Virus record (IMG/VR): IMGVR_UViG_3300036846_001541
Span: 1 to 25,925 of that record
Strand: one strand, 5' to 3'
Length of the DNA stretch: 25,925 nucleotides
Origin: a virus
Under the pieces are notes generated by a model that worked only from the letters and a program-made list of their open reading frames with translations, did not search any database and was not told the DNA's origin. The translations under genes and the position numbers were made by a program. This document shows, piece by piece, positions 22,195 through 25,925 of this stretch (position 1 is the first letter of the stretch; every line of letters starts with the position of its first letter).

Positions 22195-22853
22195 CAGGCG
22201 CCCTCGACCAGGATGGAGTCGGCCAGCGCGGTGAAGGTCGCGGTGGTGCCCATCGGGGTGTTGGCGGCCATGGTCGGGTCGCCGTTGTAGCTCAGGTAGC
22301 CGTACCAGTACAGCACGTCGCCGCCGACCAGCCTGGCACGCAGGATCACCGGTTCGCCCTTGGCGTCGACGTTCTTCAGGGCCGAGTACCACGGCTTCTT
22401 CGGATCGTAGAACAGCGGCAGGGTGATGGTCTTGGCGTTCTTGAAGGTCGGCATCTGCACCTGGCGACCGGTCGGGTCCTCCAGCAGCGTGCCGCTCCAG
22501 TACTGCTGCTCGCCACCGGCGGTGGTCGGGTCGCCCTGCTGGTCCAGGTCGACGAAGACACCGGCCTTGCGCAGCACGCCGGCACCGCTGGTGGCGGGGA
22601 ACAGCACGTTGTCGGTGGTGTCGATGCCAAGCAGTTCAACGCTGCCGGTGGCTTCAGCACCGGCACGGGTCGCGCGGTTGTTCAGGGCCGGCCAGCCCGG
22701 CAGTTCAATGACCACCACATCGCCGGTGTCGACGCTGTTGGCAGCGACGCTGGCCAGTGCCGGCGCGGCCTTGGAGATGGCGGTGGTAGCGATAGCGGTG
22801 GAGATGACCGGTGCGAAGCCGAACTGGGTGCCCTTGGGAAGCTTGAGTGCCAT
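22194..22853 (-). CDS. Major tail tube protein
   Basis: A 219-residue protein in the V/tube position. It starts 'MALKLPKGTQFGFAPVIST' and has alternating beta strands, 'VVVIELPGWPALNNRAT' and 'VQMPTFKNAKTITLPLFYDP' (typical of siphophage tube proteins), and a C-terminal 'GTTATFTALADSILVEGA'. It should form the tube as stacked hexameric rings around the tape measure. ATG 22851-22853 has GAGGA 8 nt upstream; upstream in-frame codons cross an intrinsic terminator and are rejected. No C-terminal Ig-like domain is present. Just upstream lies a perfect terminator hairpin, odd for what should be the most abundant tail protein. Confidence 0.9.
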   Translation of the reverse strand: MALKLPKGTQFGFAPVISTAIATTAISKAAPALASVAANSVDTGDVVVIELPGWPALNNRATRAGAEATGSVELLGIDTTDNVLFPATSGAGVLRKAGVFVDLDQQGDPTTAGGEQQYWSGTLLEDPTGRQVQMPTFKNAKTITLPLFYDPKKPWYSALKNVDAKGEPVILRARLVGGDVLYWYGYLSYNGDPTMAANTPMGTTATFTALADSILVEGA

Positions 22854-22876
22854 GGTGTATTTCCTCGTTGGATAAG

Positions 22877-22899
22877 AAAAACCCGGCGGTTGCCGGGTT
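22877..22899 (-). terminator. Intrinsic terminator before the major tail protein
   Basis: On the minus strand AACCCGGC-AACC-GCCGGGTT gives a perfect 8-bp stem with a 4-nt loop (22880-22899), followed by TTTC. It lies 24 nt upstream of the tube gene start and 25 nt after the previous stop. A plus-strand reading has no comparable T-run. Confidence 0.65.
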
Positions 22900-22923
22900 G
22901 GGGTGTTGCACGGATGAAGCGGT

Positions 22924-23280
22924 TTACAGGTCGGCGTACCACAGGCCGAAATCGAGCCGCGCGCCGTACTTGCGCAGCACGGGTTCATGCACGGCGACTG
23001 CAGCACCGAATGACTCGGCCGTCGGCAGTCCCGCGCAGACCTTGTCTTCGATGTCGCGGATCAGGGTGTTGGCCTGGGCGCGACTGTCTGCCCAGACGGT
23101 CAGCTGCACGCGAGCGTGCTTCTGTCCGGGAATGGAACCTTCGTTGAACCACACGGACTGTCCACCCACCTGCTGGTAGACAGCACACGGGTAGATGACC
23201 GGTTCCGGGGGAACATCGGGATGCAGCCGGCCCTGCAGCAGGGGGCCCAGCAGCGCGTGCAGCTGTGCTTCGTAACTCAT
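22924..23280 (-). CDS. Tail terminator / tail completion protein (DUF3168-like)
   Basis: A 118-residue protein with the DUF3168 pattern: 'YEAQLHALLGPLLQGRLHPD', 'VIYPCAVYQQVGG', 'ARVQLTVWADSRAQANTLIR' and a C-terminal beta strand 'RLDFGLWYADL'. In HK97- and lambda-type phages the counterpart (gpU-like) caps the finished tail and joins it to the head. ATG 23278-23280 has AGGA 7 nt upstream. It follows the head-closure gene after 23 nt. A gp10/Z-like gene that often lies between these two is missing. Confidence 0.88.
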   Translation of the reverse strand: MSYEAQLHALLGPLLQGRLHPDVPPEPVIYPCAVYQQVGGQSVWFNEGSIPGQKHARVQLTVWADSRAQANTLIRDIEDKVCAGLPTAESFGAAVAVHEPVLRKYGARLDFGLWYADL

Positions 23281-23303
23281 TGCAGTGTCCTGGTTGGCGT
23301 CAC

Positions 23304-23654
23304 TCAGGCCGTGCCTGAAGACTGTTCGGTGAACAGCACCGTGGTCTGGCGCCGACTGAAGTCCGGGGCAACACCGGTGATGTCGAAGACCCTGCCGTCG
23401 TGCACGATGCGCATGCCTGCCTGGATGCCGGCCTGCCGCGCGGCCGCAAGGCGGACATGGAACCGCTGGCGGCGGATCGTTGCCGGCAGTCGGCTGTCAA
23501 GCGTCAGCCGCTGCACACTGTCGGTGGCATCGGCGGTGATGGCGGTCCATAGTTCCGCCACCGGCTGCCAGGCATCCAGTGGTTGCCCCCAGGCATCGAG
23601 TCGACCGTCCTGGCGCTCGACCCGGATGCGGCGGTTGAAGTGGCCAGCGTTCAT
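23304..23654 (-). CDS. Head-closure protein (SPP1 gp16 / HK97 gp7-like)
   Basis: A 116-residue protein with the Phage_H_T_join pattern: 'NRRIRVERQDGRLDAWGQPL', 'WQPVAELWTAITADATDS' and 'AGMRIVHDGRVFDITGVAPD', ending in short strands 'TTVLFTEQ'. The family closes the portal channel after DNA packaging and forms the head face of the head-tail joint. ATG 23652-23654 overlaps the upstream stop as ATGA. It is kept intact although no capsid or portal gene is nearby. In a tail-only particle it could serve as part of a tail cap. Confidence 0.88.
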   Translation of the reverse strand: MNAGHFNRRIRVERQDGRLDAWGQPLDAWQPVAELWTAITADATDSVQRLTLDSRLPATIRRQRFHVRLAAARQAGIQAGMRIVHDGRVFDITGVAPDFSRRQTTVLFTEQSSGTA

Positions 23655-24163
23655 GGGATCGCCGCCAGTCGGTAGGGATCGAGCAGCGCGGCGACGCCAA
23701 ACGGCAGCGCCATCGCGATGGCGACACTGCCGATCGGCACGTCGATGGCGGACGTGGAAACCACCACCGCTTCCCGGTGCGCATACAGATGGCCCAGCAG
23801 CAGGCGCACCGCAGCGCGGATGCTGTCGTTGGCCGGCAGGCCCTGCAGCAGCTGCGCGCTGCGCTCGGTGGCCACGGCCAAGCGGCGATCAGCAACGTCG
23901 CGCATGGCCTTGGCCTTGGCCGCGTTGGTCTCGGCATTGGCGGCGGCAACCGCGGCTTCATGCCCGGTCACCGCCGCCGCCATGTCCTGCGGCAACTGGT
24001 CAAGCGCCAGGTCCAGTGCCGGCTGGTCGGCAAACAGCGTCCGTCCCAGGTAGGCCGACGCCGCGTCGGTTGCGGCCGCCAGCAGGTCGCCCAGGATGGT
24101 GTCGTCGTAGTCGCCGTCGATACGGCAGTGCGTGCGGCACTGCTCAAGTGTCAGCAGGGGCAT
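23651..24163 (-). CDS. Head-tail connector protein (HK97 gp6-like)
   Basis: A 170-residue protein, the first gene of the tail operon. The N-terminus 'LLTLEQCRTHCRIDGDYDDT' followed by 'LLAAATDAASAYLGRTLF' is typical of gp6-like connectors (Phage_connect_1), and 'IRAAVRLLLGHLYAHREAVV' is the matching C-terminal helix. The central segment (about 60-105) is an Ala-rich helical insertion, longer than in many members. ATG 24161-24163 has a strong AGGAGG 5 nt upstream. No portal, protease or capsid gene precedes it; instead there is a 383-bp region with promoter and terminator signals, then a host transporter on the other strand. Confidence 0.88.
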   Translation of the reverse strand: MPLLTLEQCRTHCRIDGDYDDTILGDLLAAATDAASAYLGRTLFADQPALDLALDQLPQDMAAAVTGHEAAVAAANAETNAAKAKAMRDVADRRLAVATERSAQLLQGLPANDSIRAAVRLLLGHLYAHREAVVVSTSAIDVPIGSVAIAMALPFGVAALLDPYRLAAIP

Positions 24164-24342
24164 CGAATCCTCCTTCGTTGATGGATGTTGGATGCCCCGA
24201 CCCTGCGCACGCGGCTACGCCGCACGCTGTCATCAAGGACGGCGCGAAAAGGGGCAGGATCGGGGCGGAAACAGAAACGGCCCCACCAGGAATGGCAGGG
24301 CCGCAAGCACGATGACAAGGCGCCGACGGACGGCGTAAACGC
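24164..24342 (-). other. Untranslated leader of the tail operon
   Basis: This 179-bp stretch lies between the upstream terminator and the connector start. It holds small hairpins (GCGGC-TAC-GCCGC at 24211-24223; a GGCCC/GGGCC stem around 24280-24303) and ends with the AGGAGG ribosome site. An ORF opening at 24380 runs through it into the connector gene in another frame, but its composition does not look coding. Antitermination or RNA-structure signals would be expected here. Confidence 0.45.
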
Positions 24343-24371
24343 AAAAAGCCCCCGGCGGTCGCCAGAGGCTT
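24343..24371 (-). terminator. Intrinsic terminator just after the tail-operon promoter
   Basis: On the minus strand AAGCC-T-CTGGC, loop GACC, GCCGG-G-GGCTT forms an 11-pair stem with two G-T pairs, followed by a T-run (the last two stem T plus TTT, 24343-24347). It starts about 13 nt beyond the predicted transcript start, so a transcript from the promoter at 24391-24419 would end after about 40 nt unless terminated RNA polymerase is modified. The layout resembles phage late promoter/terminator pairs controlled by antitermination. Confidence 0.75.
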
Positions 24372-24390
24372 GTATGTCATCGTGGTTGAA

Positions 24391-24419
24391 AAGATACGCT
24401 GCAGGTGCGCACCCGTCAA
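24391..24419 (-). promoter_or_regulatory. Sigma-70-type promoter of the tail operon
   Basis: TTGACG (24414-24419) and TATCTT (24391-24396) are separated by exactly 17 bp on the minus strand, each one substitution from consensus. Ten of the spacer bases form a perfect palindrome, GGTGCGCACC (24404-24413), a plausible operator between the -35 and -10. The predicted start is near 24384. It points at the first tail gene. Confidence 0.65.
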
Positions 24420-24429
24420 TCCGTAAACC

Positions 24430-24446
24430 GTCACCAGTCTGGTGAC
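24430..24446. promoter_or_regulatory. 17-bp perfect hyphenated palindrome upstream of the promoter
   Basis: GTCACCAG-T-CTGGTGAC has perfect 8-bp arms. It lies 10 bp upstream of the -35 box of the tail promoter, and also in the shared region before the plus-strand transporter. In plus orientation TTTT follows, so a weak bidirectional role cannot be excluded. It is a candidate operator for a regulator not encoded in this window. Confidence 0.55.
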
Positions 24447-24496
24447 TTTTCCGGGGCCTGCGTCAGTGCGGTCACAGAGGCGTGCGGTGGTCTGGA

Positions 24497-24502
24497 TAGA
24501 AT
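24497..24502 (+). promoter_or_regulatory. Possible -10 box of the transporter gene
   Basis: TAGAAT lies 44 bp upstream of the transporter ATG. No clear -35 hexamer is seen at the usual distance, so the call is weak. Confidence 0.25.
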
Positions 24503-24546
24503 GGTGTGGCGCCGCTTCCGCAGCGCGTTCACCGCTGGATTCCCGC

Positions 24547-25503
24547 ATGCCTGCCACCACCGAACGCTACTTCGATACACGCACCGAACAAGGCGTGCTG
24601 CGCCTGTCCATCGTCGGCTCGCTGCTGTTGGCTGCAGCGGCGGTGGTGTTCGGCCTGCTGGCCAATTCTTCGCTGATCATCTTCGACGGCATCTACGGGC
24701 TGATCGACGTGGTGATGACCTGGTTGTCGCTGCTGGTCGCGCGGCTGATCGCCCTGTCCACGCAGACCGATGCCGTGCAGTCGCGCCTCAACCAGCGCTT
24801 CACCATGGGGTTCTGGCACCTGGAACCGATCGTGCTGGGAGTGAGCGGAACGTTGATGATCGGTGCGGCGTTGTACGCGCTGGTCAATGCGGTCGATGCG
24901 CTGATGTCGGGCGGGCGCCAGATCGCACTTGGCCCCGCGATCATTTTCGCGGCGCTGTCGATCGTGGCCGAGAGCGCGCTGGCCTGGTTCGTGCTGCGTG
25001 CTAACCGGCGCATCGGCTCGGAGTTCATCGCGCTGGACGCGAAGAACTGGGTGATCGCTGCGAGCATGTCGGCCTGCTACCTGGCGGCCTTCCTCGGTGG
25101 TGTGCTGGTCCACGGCACGTCGTGGGCGTGGGTCGGACCGTACATCGATCCGGCCATCCTGGCGTTCGTCTGCGTGCTGGTGATGATCGCGCCGCTGGGC
25201 ACGGTGCGGCGCGCGCTGGCCGGCATCCTGCTGGTCACGCCGCCGGAACTGCAGGCGCATGTTGATGCGGTGGCGCGGGCGATCGTTGCAAAGCACGGCT
25301 TCGTCGAACACCGCAGCTACGTGGCCCAGGTTGGCCGTGGTGAACAGATCGAGCTGTTCTTCGTGGTGCGCGAGGACGACCCACCGCGGCCCCTGCTGGA
25401 GTGGGACCACCTGCGCGACGAAATCGGTGATGCGCTGGGCGAATCGTCGCCGGACCGCTGGCTGACCATCATGTTCACCACTGACCGGGAATGGACGATC
25501 TAG
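24547..25503 (+). CDS. Cation diffusion facilitator-like transporter with altered metal site
   Basis: A 318-residue inner-membrane protein with six predicted helices in the first 225 residues and a cytoplasmic C-terminal domain (about 232-318), the layout of cation diffusion facilitators that export Zn, Fe or similar ions in exchange for protons. 'LLANSSLIIFDGIYGLID' aligns with the TM2 signature and 'FIALDAKNWVIAA' with TM5. Of the four usual metal ligands only D54 appears kept: Y50, N167 and A171 replace the expected His/Asp residues. Metal choice may therefore differ, or transport may be lost. ATG 24547-24549 is used because the family sequence starts there; in-frame codons back to 24442 look non-coding, though no good ribosome site precedes the ATG. 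It runs opposite to the tail operon. Confidence 0.8.
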   Translation: MPATTERYFDTRTEQGVLRLSIVGSLLLAAAAVVFGLLANSSLIIFDGIYGLIDVVMTWLSLLVARLIALSTQTDAVQSRLNQRFTMGFWHLEPIVLGVSGTLMIGAALYALVNAVDALMSGGRQIALGPAIIFAALSIVAESALAWFVLRANRRIGSEFIALDAKNWVIAASMSACYLAAFLGGVLVHGTSWAWVGPYIDPAILAFVCVLVMIAPLGTVRRALAGILLVTPPELQAHVDAVARAIVAKHGFVEHRSYVAQVGRGEQIELFFVVREDDPPRPLLEWDHLRDEIGDALGESSPDRWLTIMFTTDREWTI

Positions 25504-25614
25504 GCTGGCAGGACGTTCAATCAAATTTCTCGGACTTGTTGTAACCCAACGTGTGCAGAATCCGGGCAAAGTAGGCTCCAACGCACCACCCACCCACTGA
25601 CCAGGAGCATCCCG

Positions 25615-25925
25615 ATGTCCATCGAAAAGGTTCTGTACACCGCCCAGGCCACCTCCACCGGCGGCCGCGAAGGCCGTTCCGTGTCCTCCGACAACGTGCT
25701 GGACATCCAGCTGTCGACCCCGCGCGAGCTGGGCGGCGCTGGCGGCCCGGGCACCAACCCGGAACAGCTGTTCGCTGCGGGCTATTCGGCCTGCTTCCTC
25801 GGCGCACTGAAGTTCGTTGCCGGCCAGGCCAAGGTCGCGCTGCCGGCCGACACCACCGTGACCGGCAAGGTCGGCATCGGCCAGATCCCGACCGGTTTCG
25901 GCATCGAAGCCGAGCTGACCATCAA
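25615..25925 (+). CDS. ohr: Organic hydroperoxide resistance protein Ohr (3' end cut by window edge)
   Basis: The first 103 residues of a thiol peroxidase of the Ohr/OsmC family, which reduces organic hydroperoxides in the cytoplasm using lipoylated proteins as electron donors. Diagnostic residues are R18 in 'TGGREGR', E50 in '[16 protein letters not shown]' and the peroxidatic C60 in the same segment. The second conserved Cys should lie beyond the window. '[14 protein letters not shown]' and 'LSTPRELGG' are typical of Ohr rather than OsmC. ATG 25615-25617 has AGGAG 7 nt upstream. The 111-bp gap before it probably carries the promoter; GTTG/CAAC arms at about 25540-25552 are present, but no clear OhrR operator was recognised. 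Confidence 0.93.
   Translation, partial: MSIEKVLYTAQATSTGGREGRSVSSDNVLDIQLSTPRELGGAGGPGTNPEQLFAAGYSACFLGALKFVAGQAKVALPADTTVTGKVGIGQIPTGFGIEAELTI

Larger units (their letters stand above)
8304..24446 (-). mobile_element. Prophage-derived, tail-only gene cluster (F-type tailocin-like or prophage remnant)
   Basis: A contiguous set of minus-strand genes in lambda/HK97 tail order, from head-tail connector through J, with mostly overlapping or near-touching reading frames and no visible frameshift damage. Terminase, portal, protease, capsid, integrase, repressor, holin and endolysin genes are absent. A SulP transporter and a CDF-like transporter bracket the cluster. A promoter-like region lies directly upstream of the first gene. 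The order is connector, head closure, terminator, tube, G/GT, tape measure, M, four fibres, 58-aa ORF, L, K, I, J, two post-J genes. No att-like direct repeats were found at the ends by eye. Confidence 0.8.

Noticed and set aside
8304-24163. Contractile (R-type) tailocin
   Set aside because: There is no sheath, baseplate wedge or spike gene. M, L, K, I, J and G/GT define a flexible lambda-type tail.
24144-24380. 78-residue minus-strand ORF starting inside the tail-operon leader
   Set aside because: It opens just before the terminator hairpin, has no ribosome site and runs into the connector gene in another frame. A leader-peptide role is possible but not supported.
8076-24440. Prophage attachment sites (attL/attR)
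   Set aside because: I compared the flanks 8076-8303 and 24164-24440 by eye and saw no shared direct repeat; no tRNA or integrase is present at either end.
25504-25614. OhrR operator upstream of ohr
   Set aside because: Only short GTTG/CAAC arms are seen; the known AT-rich OhrR palindrome was not recognised.
1-25925. CRISPR arrays, tRNA/rRNA genes, insertion sequences
   Set aside because: No regularly spaced repeats, cloverleaf-like genes, transposase fragments or terminal inverted repeats were seen.

Overview
The window looks like a chromosome segment of a high-GC gammaproteobacterium of the Xanthomonadaceae, most likely Stenotrophomonas. This is inferred from a PhoP-type regulator, a type IV secretion effector with the Xanthomonadales XVIPCD signal, an Ohr protein and overall gene style. 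No database search was possible.

Left host block (1-8075, all minus strand). It holds the 5' part of an OmpR-family regulator (PhoP-like), a small exported PepSY-like protein just upstream of it, and tRNA-dihydrouridine synthase DusA. Next comes an antibacterial type IV effector operon: two periplasmic LprI/DUF1311-like candidate immunity proteins (one a lipoprotein with a tandemly duplicated domain), then a 924-residue peptidoglycan-targeting effector ending in an XVIPCD. A SulP anion transporter with a STAS domain follows.

Central block (8304-24163, all minus strand). This is a lambda/HK97-type non-contractile tail module. In transcription order it reads: head-tail connector, head closure, tail terminator, major tail protein, G/GT chaperones joined by a textbook -1 frameshift site, a short tape measure with an internal duplication, M, four paralogous tail-fibre genes, a 58-residue ORF, L, K, I, J and two small post-J proteins. 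Start and stop codons mostly touch or overlap and nothing looks broken. There are no terminase, portal, capsid, integrase, repressor or lysis genes, and ordinary host genes lie on both sides. The block is therefore a tail-only remnant, or a domesticated F-type (flexible) tailocin-like cluster. A minus-strand promoter with palindromes sits directly before the first tail gene, followed at once by an intrinsic terminator. Two more terminators lie inside the operon, which suggests antitermination or attenuation control.

Right host block (24547-25925, plus strand). It holds a cation-diffusion-facilitator-like membrane protein whose usual metal ligands are mostly absent, and the start of the organic hydroperoxide resistance gene ohr.

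The best candidates for something undescribed are the self-contained tail-only locus with its four-fibre array between M and L, its promoter-terminator control region, and the duplicated tape measure.
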